From positions 5,767,051-5,831,050 of the forward strand of contig VZSR01001459.1 of the NCBI GenBank assembly GCA_013398615.1: 64,000 bases of DNA. Direction: 5' to 3'. Below the pieces are notes generated by a model that worked only from the letters and a program-made list of their open reading frames with translations, had not been told where the DNA came from and ran no database searches. Each line of letters opens with the position of its first letter. Positions within the stretch are counted from its first letter, which is position 1. Positions 25,381 to 39,295 of this stretch are shown here, in pieces. The position numbers were made by a program, and so were the translations under genes. Origin of the DNA: Brachypodius melanocephalos (taxonomy: Eukaryota; Chordata; Aves; Passeriformes; Pycnonotidae).

Positions 25381-26367
25381 TTTGTCAGGATGAGAAGGCT
25401 GGTGCTTTTTTCCTCCTTCAGAAGGTGCTCTGCATGCTTTGGGCCCCTCTACAAACACACAACAGCTCAAATGGTTCTTTCAAATAGGATATTGACCCAT
25501 GGTCTTGGTCTCAAACATCTCTGAAATTTTGTGCTGTGTCCCAGATTCTAAAATGGGTCAAAGCTCCCCCAAGCATCAACTCATTCTCTCAGCTTTCCTA
25601 CTGAAACTTGAGGAAACCACAGTTTTACTTTTTTTGGAATGGAAAACCATGTCTAGTCACTGAGAATGTTGTGGGTTTATGGCAGCTCACAGCCATGTAC
25701 TCCCACCAGAGAGCATAAAAAAGGATGACAATGATTAAGACCACAAATGAAAGTACAGATTATTTAATACAGCAGAATTTATTCTTAATTTCCAGATAAA
25801 CCCCAAATCTCCAAACCTTTGATATCACAGGCTTCAAGGCTTTGAAAGCCTGAGCACATGGATCCTGGAAGAAAAGAGAGAAGAAAGACTTTAAACAAGA
25901 TCCAGTTTCTCAGACATTGAAGTTTCCTGTTGGCATACTCACACTCCCGGAATCTGTCAGTAGGAAAGCCATGTATTGTGGTTATTTCCCAAACAAAAAT
26001 TGTTTTTATAGTAGTCTCACTTAACTCTTACTGCAGGAGAATTTTCTGTGTAGTATCCAGGATTTCTCAACAGGCTGGTACTGCTCTCTGGTAGCAAGGA
26101 GGAGATGGGCTGGTGCTGCTTCGGGTCCTGGCCCTGGCAAACATTTCAACAGATGACCCAGGCCCAGATACTGAACAAACCCTGTATTTATAGAAAACTT
26201 TCCAAGTGTCAGGACATGAGAAGCTCTAGTTAAAGCTACTGACCAACCAGCACAGACAGCTCCTGCCTAAGGTCAGTGGCAGAGCTGGTCAATCCCAAAA
26301 GGCAGCCCCGTGTGCAGGACATTTCCAGCCTCCTACAACCCATCCAGGGCTGGCTCAGAGTGAGTCT
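25381..26367. other. Intergenic stretch without features
   Basis: No open frame of note, repeat body or CpG cluster. I see nothing to annotate. Confidence 0.55.
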
Positions 26368-27128
26368 GTGACCACAGGATGCTGGAAAGAAAAAGGAAAC
26401 TCACCCCTTACTGGGACTTCACGTCACCTTCCTCTACAATTTATTTCAGTAGTATCACACATAGTGGAATGTAAAGCTGAAGATCAATCTCAGAACCATA
26501 TTAAGACACTCTGGGGTGTACTTTATAGGACCATTAATATACTTCTTGGGTGGTTAAAGTCACCCACAGCATAAATTAATGGCTCCATAAAACATGCTCT
26601 GTCATATCCTATGGCTTAAATAACACACAATAGGCTGGGTATGTTTGGATGTGGTTGAGCTTATTGGGTGGAAGCAAAGGGTCAGAGTGACCACCTGGAA
26701 GTGAGGATGCCAGCCTCAGGGCACCCAGACATTTTTTAAAAAGCAAGATTCTGAAAAATTCATCACAATAACAAACTGCAGATTTCATCAGCTTTCATTA
26801 GCACTTTTATTCCCAGGTTTATTAATTTCATTCACGAGTCCCTTCCCTGCAGAAGCTGTTCTGTTCCAGGGTAGGGTTGTTGTGGCTGGGGCTTTTTGGC
26901 ATGGAGGGAGCCAGGCTGGGAAAGCTCAGAAGAAGTTGAGCACAGACCAGGCAAAGCCTCTTGGTTAGAGTAGGGATCAGATGGGCTTTGCAAGGGAAGC
27001 TAAGCCTGCCATATGTTTCAACTTTCTGAAAGAAATTTGAAGGAAATGTCATTGCAGTGTCCATTTGGGACACATTTTATTGGAGGGGGGGGTCTCTGGT
27101 ACCCAGAGGAGTATTTCCAAAATGAAAA

Positions 27129-27156
27129 GGAAAAAAAAAGAAAACAAAAGAAAACC
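27129..27156 (+). repeat. A-rich low-complexity tract
   Basis: Runs of A broken by single G and C bases. No mobile element body is seen. Confidence 0.7.
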
Positions 27157-30100
27157 TTGTTTTTTCCTAGTCTTTCTTGACCATGACCAAGCTATGGAAG
27201 AAGCAAATTCCTCCTCCTAGTCTGGAGGATATTGAGTCTTATTAAGTCACATTTTTCCCCAGAAATTTTTCTTTGCTATTTTAATGTCTCCCCATGAGTT
27301 ACCAAAGACTCTTCAGTAGACACTAGCTGTGTCCTGCTGAGATAAGCTATCCCAATTCACCTGTCTCAGCTGATAAACCTCCACTTTCTCGCTTCTGCTG
27401 CTTAAAAAAGAAAAGGGCTCACCTCTGATTTGTGCTGCAAGAGCTCAACGCAAGTGCTCAAGGCACCAACACTCACCCAAACTCACTTCAGCTCTAGAGC
27501 CTCATTCTCTCCTTTCTTATCCTCCTTGTTCCCTCTGCAGATACAGAGAGAGCCTCACTGCAACCTTAAACTCCACCCCTGCTCTGCTGAGGCTTATGGA
27601 GATGCTGTTCCCCATCCTTCCCCTGTTGCCTCACCTCTCCAGTCCCCTCCTTTCTGTTTTCTCTATGTATTTTCAACACAAAACTTGCTATTCATTCCCC
27701 CTAAAAATCCTGAAAACTGAAGCTGTATCAGGAAAGATTTCTGCTTTAAGGTCTTTGGAGTGCCATAAAGAAGAGGCCAAGTCTGAGCTTTTCAAACATG
27801 CTGCTTTCTGAGTAAGTTGGTAGTCCCTTATGGTGGATGTGTATTAAAGTCTAATGGCTTAAATATGGAAAAAGATCAGGAAGAAAAAGCTGGAAATAAC
27901 CCATCTTTCCCCATAGCAAAGTCTGGTTCAAACAACTTGAGTAGAGTGGTCGATCTCATGATTTGATTTGAAAATGAAACTAGCCACAAAGGCTCAGCTT
28001 CCCAAAACTAACTGGCACATGGGGTTGTATCAGTGCAGTACCTTGTCCACCAGATCCACTTTGAAGGGGTTTGTTTTTTCTCAAAAGTAAGGAATCAATA
28101 CACAGAATATCAATAGCAATTCTGTATACAGAATAAACAGGGAAAAAATCCCTTTTCCCTCATAAAAACACTGAGTTGAGGAAAGATTTCTGTAATAGAG
28201 AATTGATTTCATCCTCACAAAAGGTTTGCCCAAGTACCCTCAGCAAGATTGAAAGAAATAAATAAAAAAGTAGCAGTAAGGCACAATGATGGGACAAGCT
28301 GAAGGTTTGGGAAAGGAGTTTCTCTGGAGCAGTATTGATAGGCTCTTCCTTCATGGTGAGGAGTAGCCAGGAGATCCCTCTGTGGGTCAGAATTACAATC
28401 CTAGCAAAAGGCAGAAGAGACGAGGCAGCGACAGCCAGCACAGCCTGATCCTGCAGCCATCTGGGGCCTGGCTGTACTCTGCTCGTGAGAGCAATTTACA
28501 GGAATCAGACAAGCCACATGTGTAAGGCTGAGCACACACAAATATTCTCAGGAGCAGAGCCAATTAACACACCACGAGATATCACTCAGCGATTTGGAAG
28601 ATATACAAACCCCATCTTGCTTTTTGAAGCACTGAAGCAGAAGAATTCATGGCGGTGTCTGATGCTGTGTCTTCACAGAAACATCCCCAATCCACTTCCC
28701 TCTCACTGGTCCCACAAGAGCATCTTTATGGTAAAGCAGCATCCACTGCACATCTGAGCTTGGTCCAACAAAAGCAGCAGCTTTGATGGGAGGCCCTACC
28801 CCTCCCTGCCATACCCCCTATGGAAAGATTATGATCATCATTACTATTTATATAGAATAACAGCCAGCAGCCTTGGCTGGGACAAACATAAAGGGAGATG
28901 CTCCTTTTCTCCAGGCAGCTCCAAAGAGGGATTTGGGGCCTGGGAGCAGGTCAGTGGCAGCAGGGATTGGGATTCCTGACTCCCTGCCTGGCGTCCTAAT
29001 CTTAGCTGGCATTGTCTCCCAGCCCGTCTCGCCGTTCTTTCACATGAGCCCGAATTAGCGCGTCTCGCTGCAGAATCTGCCAGCCCATCCTGTGTGCTAA
29101 ATTAGTCAGGGGCTGAGCAAACATCATGGGAACAGCTCTCAGAGAGTGGATGTGGGCTAAGCTATTCCTACAGCATTGTTTGCTCTGTGTTTCCCAAGCA
29201 TCACCACAGAGGTATGAGGGGCTGTATCTTGGAGCTGGCATCGCTCCCCAGCACGGGCAGGGATGAAGGCTGGCTCAGTGGTGGCTCTGCTGGGAGCCAG
29301 CTTGGGAAGAGGTGTTAGCAAATGAACTCCAGGGGCAGATGAGCAGACCAGGGAGAAAGCAGCAGCAGCAGCACATGCTGGTTTCCTCGGTGTGTTATTT
29401 GGAAGTTTCCTAAATTTGCTTCCTCGTGCTGCATTCAGTGGCTGATGGGTTTTTGTCTGCCACATGAGCTTCTTATCTTGTGCCCTCCAGCTATGAGCTC
29501 AGGGCTGTCCACAAAAATACAGAGCCCTCAGCATAAGGGGGCTTGGGCTAATGGGGTTTCAAACCAGTGCCCCCAGCAAGTTTTGGCTGGCTTAGAGTCC
29601 ATCTCCTCCTGCTACCAGGGGCTGATGGCATTAATTTCCACTAGGCTCATTAGCCTCTGTGGAGCAAGGCCTTAATCAGAAACAGAAAGATACAGGGGAA
29701 TCACATCAAATCCTGTCTTTGAGTCATGCAGCACATAGTCACCACCTCCTCCCCGGTGAGGGGCTGCTTGCAGGGCACAGAGCAGCAGGGAGAAGAAAAA
29801 GAGGGGGTCGTGGGAGACTCTGTGCCCCTGAGCAACCAGTCAGCCAAGTCACAGGACTGGTTTTATAAGGTGCATGCGGGGTTTTGGACAGCAGCTATTG
29901 AAAGACAAGCGACTCATCGAATATTATCCCTTTCTGGCAGTGAGATCAGTGCAGTCAATTAGCTGTAAAATCTGAATCATGTCCCTGGCAGGCAGGCTCA
30001 GAGAGGAAGCAGCTCCACCTTCCTGCTCTGCCCACAGAGGTCACGGCATCCCCTGCACAGCAGCTTGCCAGACCTGTCACAGGCAGCCACGGCAGCGGGG

Positions 30101-32163
30101 ATAAATCAGGATATTGCTCCCATCACACAGCAGGAACAGCCCAACTCCCAGTTCTCAGCATGACATCATGGAGGCTTTCCACAATCCCAGGACCACTGAG
30201 CAAAACCCTGGGCAATAAATCCATCCATACAGCACCACGTATGGATGGACACCATATCTCCATACATCCCTCAACACCCTTTTACTGCCAGGCTCATTTC
30301 TTTTTTCTTATTGCTGTAGAATAAAGTCTTAAAACTCCTGGCTTGAATCAAATGAGCTTTTAGGTGAAGATCTGGATCCATGGAAAGAGAATTGCGTCGT
30401 ACAACGACAGACACAGTCCACTGCCCAGCAGAGATCCAGAACTGGGAAAAACAAGCCCATCAGAGCTCCTGCAGTGAATTAATTGCTCTTGGGAGCTGTT
30501 GCTCCCCAGTGACTCTCTGGAGACAACATCAGAGTTGTGTTTGCAGTTCTATGTTGGCTATAAATCCACTCCTGGCATATCTGTTTCCAGTTTCCACCTC
30601 CCATATGTGTCACCAGGTCCTAGATCCAGCCTTTCCGGCTGGAGATGACTCATCTTCATCCTCTTCAATGTGATGGGGATTAAACCCAAGGCACATTAGC
30701 AAAGGAGAAGGCTTGCCTCGGACCAGAGCCAATTTCAGCATGTCGATAATTTATAAAAACACATTGCTCTCCAGCCAAGCAAGTTTCAGTTCCTAGATGA
30801 TTCAGCAGCAGTGCTACAAGGAAATATGGATGTGAAAAGTCCCCAAAGGAATTTCTGTATAATTCTGCATGGAAATAAAAAGCCCCGAGACCAGCAGCAG
30901 AATGGAAATTGGGAATTAAGGATCATTCCTTCTGTGCCTGCAGGGACTGCTAAAAGCTGGGGAATTTTTAGTGGAGTTTCGGGGCAGGAGGGAAGAAAGA
31001 GCAAAGGCAGAAATCAGGGAAGTAACTGATCCTGAGGTGGAGAAGGAAGGGAAATACAATTCCTGGGTTTGTTTTGACCACTTTGCACCAGCTGCAACTC
31101 TGTTGTCACTAAAAACATTAAAATCCTGTGGGCAGGTAATGGGGAAAATGGAGTGGGAAACCTCTAAAAACATATTTTCAGAAGGCAGCCTGGAAAATGG
31201 GAAGTATAAAAAGCCAGGGACAGCTCCAAAGCCCATCTGAGCACTTTGGGTTTTGGATGTGATCCATGTCTATTTTAAAAAAGAATGAGGAAAGAAAATA
31301 TAAAAGGAAAAGTACCACGTAACTGCCCAATGTAAATTAATTCCTGAAAGGGCATGGCAAGCCAAAGATGAATATTTCATCTCTTCTGACCTCTTTCAGT
31401 TCATTATCCTAATTGTGAGTTTCAAGACCACAGTAGCATTTCTCTGCATGCAAAATCAGCAGGGATGGCACGAGGTGTAACAACCCTCCTGAACAGATTC
31501 CAGTGGGAGATGGAGTGAAGGGGACTAAGAGCTATAAAATCACGGCAGTAGCATGGAGTAACTTCAAATGGGGTTACTGGACAAATTCCTGCTTGCTCAG
31601 AAACCTTTTCCACAAGAGAGCACACCCCCACTCCCTCCTTTTAGCCATTGACTCTAACACCATTTGCCCTGAGATGCCCAGAAGTGTTTTGCAAGGTCAA
31701 ATGGCCATTTCTGAGCAGCCTGAGCCAATGCTGGACTCACAGCATGCCTTGCAGAGCAGTCTCTTCCCCTCAAGTGATGTTTTCCAGCCTGCTCCTGGCA
31801 GGAACCTCACACTCACCAGAGAGAAGCTCAGCATCCTGCAGGATGCAACCCCAGCATGAGCCCAGCCCTGTCTGGCTCCCTGCCCTGCTGCACACTTGCC
31901 TGCCTCCATCACTGCTGGTTCTCCACACGAGCAGCAGTTTAATCCTTCTCTTCACAAAGAAGATCCATTTCTGTTTTACTGTGCAGCACAGACCTTACCA
32001 TCCATCCTTACATCCATGGGAATCCCACCACAGCTTCCCTGACAGTCAGGGCTGGCTGCTGTCCTCAGACCATTGGAATTCCCTGTATTTTAACTTTTGC
32101 TGGTTTCAATTGCTGCTCAGCACTGACATTTCCAGAGGATGCTGCTTTGCTCCTTTTTTGTAG

Positions 32164-33031
32164 AGCCTGTTTGTGCTCTTTCTGCACTGCCATCTCTTCC
32201 CTGGAGCCCTGGCTAATGAATGCAACATGCTGATGACCCCTCCATTATAAATAGTTTAACATTTTTAAATAAATATGGGATGGTGCCATGATTGTGTGGG
32301 TATTTCATCCAGCCTGCAGCACAAGGAGCTGGCACTGACAATGGCAACCATGGCTTTATTTGTCATTCTGTTTCTTGTTTGCCATGGAGAGCAAGGGAAG
32401 GGGCTGGGATATAACACAGAATAGAGTAACACAGCAGCAGATGTGTTATTCCAAGTGTATCACAAGGAGCTGCTCCTCATCTCAGCACAACAGATGAATG
32501 CAATAAAGAGAAAACTTTTAAGCTGTTATTTGGTTTCTTGAAGCTACAGGGCTGCAAGATTATTAGCTGAGCCCCAGAGTGAACCAGAGGAAGGTACATG
32601 GGGGGAATTCTGTTATATTGTGTTTCCACCGTGTTGCAACAGAATTAACACATTATCTTGGCATGTTGCTGATATAATTTATTCCTAATTTCAGAGCAAA
32701 AATGATCCTAAACCCAACCAATAGTGACAAAGGAAAAGAGAGAGGGAAAAACCCTAGGATCAGGTCAAATTTTTCAACATGTTAATTAAGTTTTCAGCCC
32801 ATCAACTTCTGTTGTCCTAATTTCCCTTCTTTCCTTCTGGGTGTATCTGGATTTTTTGCTATATGTAGATCATGTGGGTTAGATCTAAATTTGCTTGTCC
32901 CTCACAACCACTTCCCAGGCAGTAAAAACCTCCTAGAAAGTTCACCCAATGGTACCCAAGGATTGCTTTCACTCCCAGGTGGCAGAAAGCCAGAATTGAT
33001 GCTCTACAACTTCCACTCCCAGCCTACGATT
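32164..33031. other. Intergenic stretch without features
   Basis: AT-rich unique sequence with no long frame and no repeat recognised. Confidence 0.55.
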
Positions 33032-36000
33032 TTACCAAGGCATGGGGTGTGAACAGGGCCTGCTGCCAAGGCAGTGATTTACAGCAGTGCAATCCATCCC
33101 CATGGACAAGGAGGAGCAGTGATAGCTGATACCAGCTGTTCCCCAAATGTTTCCACTGAGGAGCCAGCTTCTGTGCTTAAAAACCCAGCTTCCAGATTGG
33201 AGAATCCTACTTCTCTGGCTGCAGGCTTCCTGCTGCAGCCAGGCATCCTTCAGGCTCATTGTGCTGCTGCCTTCTTGCTGGACACCTCTCCCTCACAACT
33301 GCTTCCCTCAAAGGGCAGAAGTGTGCAGAGCCAGACCCAAAAATGTGCCCTCCTGTAATCCACCCAACTCAGATAAGCACCTTTTCCCTGCCAAATTGTC
33401 CTCTGAGCTCCAAAGTGCCCAGGCCAAGCCCCATCAGGTTTTTTTCTTGTGAGCCCAGCTCAGTGGAGAAGCAGGCAGCCTGTGGTCCTTTGCCATGGAA
33501 CAGGAACAATTAGACAGCCTCTTGCAGATGGACGGGGAATGGAAGGTCAGGATTATTTTAAGTGATTTTGCTCTGACATTAATGAGGGGGCAGGCAGTCT
33601 GAGGCTATACCCAGTCTCTCAGTTGCTATTTCTGACTCTTTCCTCCCTGTGCAGCTTCTTTCAGTGGTGCTGTCTGCACCAGCACTGTAAGGGAGGTGTC
33701 ATACACACCCCAAGCCTCACCATCATGTGTGCATTTACTCCTGAAACGGGCAGTGCTGTGCATTAAAATGGCATGGCATGGGCTGTGGCTGTACATATCA
33801 GGAAGGGCAGGGTAGCTGGGTGCCCTTGGGAGGAGTAGAAAACAGCCAGCAGCTCTCCTGCCACAGTTTCTGGACTTTAAAGGAGGAAAAAACATGTCAC
33901 AAAAAGACCCTTTAAATCAGCTTTACGGAGATCAAGGTAAATACCTGCCTAAGCCTGAGAGCTCAGAGTGTGTGCTGAACTCAGGAGCACAGCAGAGAGG
34001 TACAATTACCTAATTGCCTCTAAATTGTGTCGTTTATTATGTGTTTTGCATGGTGCCATGGCCTCTGGAAGAGACAGACCTTGCCCTGAGGATCTCCCCC
34101 TGTGCCACCCTGCCTGTCAGGCTGGCTCCCATGAGCCAGGAGGCTGACAGTCCTTGGGGGCCCATGGTCCCCACACTGCCTACCTTTCCTTCAGTCTCTC
34201 CTCTGCCCCCAAACAGCCAAACACTTCCATTAGTTATGGCTCACTGAGTGCCTGAATTTATACATATGTATATAAAATAATCAAAGTGCCTACAGATTTA
34301 AAATTCCTCTGTGAGACAGGGTGGGCATAAGTGCTGTGTTATTAACCACCGGAAAACAAACCTGAGAGGATTCATTAAGCAAGAGGGCAGCTGGGAAATA
34401 AACCATTTCCCCCATAGTTTCTGAACAACTGCAGTTCACAAAACATTAAATTTCTAATTATAAGCCCAGGAAGTTTTAATGTAAAAAAAAGTGACTTGTG
34501 AAAAAAAGTATGGGTTTTTCTGCTCATTAAAATATCCCCTGAGTATAATTTCCTTGCCCTTAATCCTGAACCTTAAGGTTTTCACAGGTAAGTAGGTAAT
34601 TAACACAAATCTTGTTCAACTACACAGCTCCTGCAGTGTCTGGCAGTAATGGAGCTGGGTCCTGCTGGATGCTGGGCTCCCCTTTGGGGAACAGCAGCAG
34701 GGGGCTGGTTACCCTGTGCTGTTCCTGCAGCACAGACACTGGGAAGCTGCATCCTTGGGCAGGGATTTCAGATCAAAATAGATGGAAACAGAAGGCCAAA
34801 CCTCTGAGGGCATCACTTTCCCAGTGAGAAGCAGCAGCATTTACACTCCTGAACACATGATTCTTCTCTCCAAGCAGCACTGACTGCTCTGCATCAGCAC
34901 AGATACCAGCACATGGTAAAAAGCCTTCCTGGCAAGAGGGCTGGTGGTAAGATACAGCTCTGGGTGGCTCAAAGCAGTTGCCTGCTCTGTGGTGCATGTC
35001 AGAGAGGGGTTTTGTGAAGTCAGCTCTGTGGTGAGGAGGAGTGAGGTTGTCAGGCAGGGTTGGATCCATGGGGAGAACAAGTCCTATTGAGTGAAATGAC
35101 TTCTGCAGTTTAGGGGTTAGACTGATCCCTCTTAAACCAGGGAATATCAATCCTGGGAACAAGTCAGGCAACCTCAAATAGCCTCAGAAGAGGAGACATG
35201 GTTCCATTACATCAAACAAGTCCCTTTTATGGTACCTTGCACTCGGAGGTGAAGCCCAAGGCATGTTTCATTTTAAAGGCAAAAGCTTTCTGCAATTTGC
35301 CCAGCTTTATGCACCTCACCAAGGCCAAGCAAGACTTAACACCAGGATCATCTGCCTTCCAGCCCTTCTGGGCTGACTGACAGCCACCCTTCCCTTTGCA
35401 TTTAAGTCCAGGGTTTCCTGCATTTATCACAACAAATGCAGACACATGTGCAACCACAAGTAGCACAAGGCGGGCGATGCTGGAAGGAACTTCCTTTTCA
35501 TGTGGGAAGCAAATCTCCCACTAATGCACTACAGCCTTCTGGAAACCAGGGAATCAGAAGCAGGAATCACAGCAGGCAGAACCCTCCTGCAGCCCTTAGA
35601 CTGGATCCAAAGCCACCTCTGCACGTGGTCGATGGCACTGCCCCTGCAGCAGGACCTTCTGTGCTGAGGGACCACAGCCCCACACCATCAGTGATTGCCC
35701 CCACTGTGGGGGCTCTGGCTCACCCCTCCTGACCCTTCCTGGCTTCTCATTTGCAGGGTTCCAGCCAGAGCTGGGCATTTGGCTCATCACTTTGTGATGT
35801 TTGTTCCAGAGCACCTTGAGTGGAGGAGTCAGGTCCCCCAGGGCAGCTCCATCACCCCAAGCTCAGTGGGAGCAATCTCCGAGTGCTTTACAGCAGCTTT
35901 CCTACACTCCACTTCCAGTAACTAAGTCATTTCACCCTGAAGTTTTGGATGAAAAATAAGATGTAAAACCAAATTATCCACTGTTTATGTACATAATTCT

Positions 36001-37499
36001 CTGTGCATCTGGGTAAGAGCATGCCCGTGGCCCCTTTATGCTGCATCTGATTCTCATTAGGTGCTTGTGATTCCTTCTTGATAAGGTTTTATTGCTCTCC
36101 TTGATACTCTGAGCTGTGGTCTGGCTCTTTATTCTCTGCAACTGCCCTGGTGTGGCCAAGGACTGCCCAGCCCGCTCTGAGCTGATCCACAACAAGCTCT
36201 ATCAAACCACAGCCCTGGTGCTTAAGAGCTAGAAATCAAGCCAGATCTCCCCAAAGTTAATTTTGTGAATTGGCTGCTGGGGCTTTGCTTACGGTAACTG
36301 AGACCAGAGCAGGGGACAAAGCAGAGGCAGAGGCTGTGCATGGCCTGGGGCAGCACAACAGCAGAGCAACCTTCCTTTGCACCAGGCCAGGCTCTGAAGG
36401 GATTCTTTAGCAATTAAACTTCACATGACTCTGTGGGCAACATTCCAGGAAAAGATATTTTGCAAATGTATTTTTCTTTCTGTGGATTACCCCACTCCTC
36501 ACCCTTCTTATCCATGTACAAAATCAGATTACAGCTCATTTCTGGGTGAGCAGGTAAGAGACACAAAGGGAATTTGGCTGATTGAGTGTTAAGCTTCATC
36601 TTAAGACATTTTAGTATTTTGTTTCTCAGAATCTTGGTTTGATCAGAGAAATTAATATTCTGGATTATGCAGAGAAGTAGACCAGTTTCTTTCCTATAAT
36701 TATTGTCATCTTCAACTGAGGAGAACATTATCAGATATAGCCGTTGATGCATATCAGAAATGTCCACCTGGATAGCATTCCTGTTTGTAAAATGCAGATT
36801 TACCTTGCAGTAAAAACCCCTGCAGTAATCAGCAGCAGAAAGGTTTAACATACTTTAAGATTTCTTCCACCAACAAAGGAACAGGAGAACTACAGATGTG
36901 CCCTAAATTGAAATTTATGGCAAATCTACAAAAACAAGTAAACAAGAAGCACACAGACAAAAAAACTGGACTCAACAGTTTTTCATGAGCCACTGTGATA
37001 GCTTGGCAGCCCGGATTTTCTTTTAGTTTCCAGTAACCAGCTCTTGTGAATAAGGGAGTAGACCAAAACAACAACAACAAAAAATCCAGTTCCTTACACC
37101 TTTATGGCTTATGGGAGTTGAAACTCAAAAATTTCCAGGAACATCAACTTGGCCTCCAACTTATTGCAGAGGAGTCTAAAGTCTCACCTGCATGAGGTCT
37201 TTTCCCTGCTCCTCATTTTTTTCCTCAGCACTTTTCCTGTGCCAAGAGATGAGGTTTTGTGACTCTGTGCTGTCTTTATACCCCTTATCCAGCATTCAGT
37301 GGCCAGAATTAACTCCATTAAATCTATAAAGCAATTAGGACTGGGTGAGCAATTCCAGAAAAACCTCAGTGAAAGTGCTCTCAGCTTTTTAAACAAATTC
37401 ATTCCAGCTGGGTTCATGCTCCTGGTGCATTGGCTTCCCACACGGATCCAGCATGGGAGGTCAGAGGCAGAAAAGGTTTTGGAAGGGTGGAAATGTTAA

Positions 37500-38178
37500 G
37501 GGAGAATTAGAAGCTGTATGCAAATCCTGAGCTTAAGTGAGGTCCTGTGCAAACAGGAAACCTTCCCAGGCCATGTGAGCTCAATGGGTAATTAAATCAG
37601 CACGAGCAGGGGGTCCATGAAGGAGCTGTGGGTCAGGGATTGGGGGGGAAAAGCATTCATGGAACTGATTAATTGAAGGGAGTTGGGATCTGTCTGCAAA
37701 TAATTCAATTGAGCAATTAGAGCTGGGCAAGGAAATGTTTTTACATGTGGCAGATTCTGAAATATTCCTCTGTTTTAGCTTAGGACAAAAGGAATAAAAG
37801 CTGAAAAGTGAAAGAAAATTCAGACAAGGTCCATCCTGCTTACATTAGTTTTGAAATGTTTCTTGTTTCGTCTCTGGCCTTATTATAATTCTATTTTATA
37901 ATTATTTTACGTTTCAACATCAAGAATATGGTTCAGATTGCATATCTGTAAAGCAATTTCATTTTCTACATCAAAAACATTTCAGAGTGTTAAAAAAGCT
38001 TTATCAAAGCATCTCTTTTCAAAGTGAAAAAAAGCGTTTTCAATGTCATCATTATTTCGGGAAGAAAAAAAATCTCCCAGTTAAAAACCCATGACCCTCT
38101 CAGTCCTTCTCCTGTTGCATGTTACTGGTCTTTAAAGGCAAGAGCCTTGGAGGAGGTCATGGTTTTCTGTTACTTTAA
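37500..38178. other. AT-rich intergenic stretch without features
   Basis: AT-rich unique DNA, including long A/T-rich words near 37870-38060. No gene or repeat signal is recognised. Confidence 0.55.
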
Positions 38179-38572
38179 ATGATAATCCCCATCAAACAGC
38201 ATTTATTAATTGTCCAGGTATCGGGAACAGAGCACAACCAAGTGAAGCAGGACAGGAGCATCACAGTTCTGTGTTTTACATCTCAATCCACAGCTCTCCT
38301 TCTCATTATCTTTGTGATCCTAAATGAGGTATCAGTCAAACCCTCAGCATTTCTCCAAAGACAAGACTGGGGAGATAACGTTTCAGTGGACCCTCAAAAT
38401 GACAATGGGGTGGCTCAGTTCCCATCACAAAAAGCTGTAACACAAGCTGGGCACAAAGGCAATGAGGCTCTCTGCTCTCTAGGACTGAAAGTGGACAAAT
38501 GTGCAGTTGGCCCTGGAGGAAACACCCTGTAAGGACCTGCTCTGACCCCAAACACCCTTTAAAGTCTCCCAA

Positions 38573-39295
38573 GGGAGGCCCTTGAAGGGCTGTTTTATGT
38601 GTGAGTATAAAGTAGGCATTGATTAGGGTTTATTAAGATTTAAGATAACTTTGACATACAAAAGCAAGGAGAGTGACTTGGTCAATTTTCATCACTTTGA
38701 AAGTTTCTCTGCTACATCTTAATGACATTTAATCAAATCTTCCGCGGAAAATATTTGATTTGGTTCATTGAGTCTCAAGAAATGAAGTTATAAAGTTTAT
38801 CTGACTGAGAACGGTGTGCAGCTCACAGTGACAGCCTGTTCAAAGTGACAGGCTCAGGAGTGGGATGTGAGACACCCTCTCAAACACCTCTTATTAATAT
38901 CTGGGTGTTGGGATTAAAAACTACCACAGGAAGAGGGGCAAAACAGTTGCAGTTTGGGTCTCACACATCTCCTCAATCCAGCAACTTTATTCTTTTTGAT
39001 CCTGGCTGAGTAAACTGCCACATATTTCGCCCTGACAGGAGTACCTTTGTCAAGGTGATTAGCAAATTTTTATTGCTTCTCTGATGAAGGTGAATGAGAA
39101 AAAGCCTCAGCTAACATTGCCAAAGCCTCAGAAAGGATTACTTATCCTTCACGTCTGGATGTTAAAATTAGTCTTACGCAAAAAAAGTTGTTGGAGCAAA
39201 AAACCTCAAATTTTTAATATATGATTTCTCTTAAAAGGCCTTCCACCCCAGGATCTCAAATCAATTTAATTAGAAACTATAAACCTAATTAGACA
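38573..39295. other. AT-rich intergenic stretch without features
   Basis: No open frame, CpG cluster or recognisable repeat. I see nothing to annotate. Confidence 0.55.

Noticed and set aside
31648..32163. 171-codon plus-strand frame
   Set aside because: The translation is a serine/leucine/histidine mixture with no recognisable fold or motif, and no splice or promoter context.
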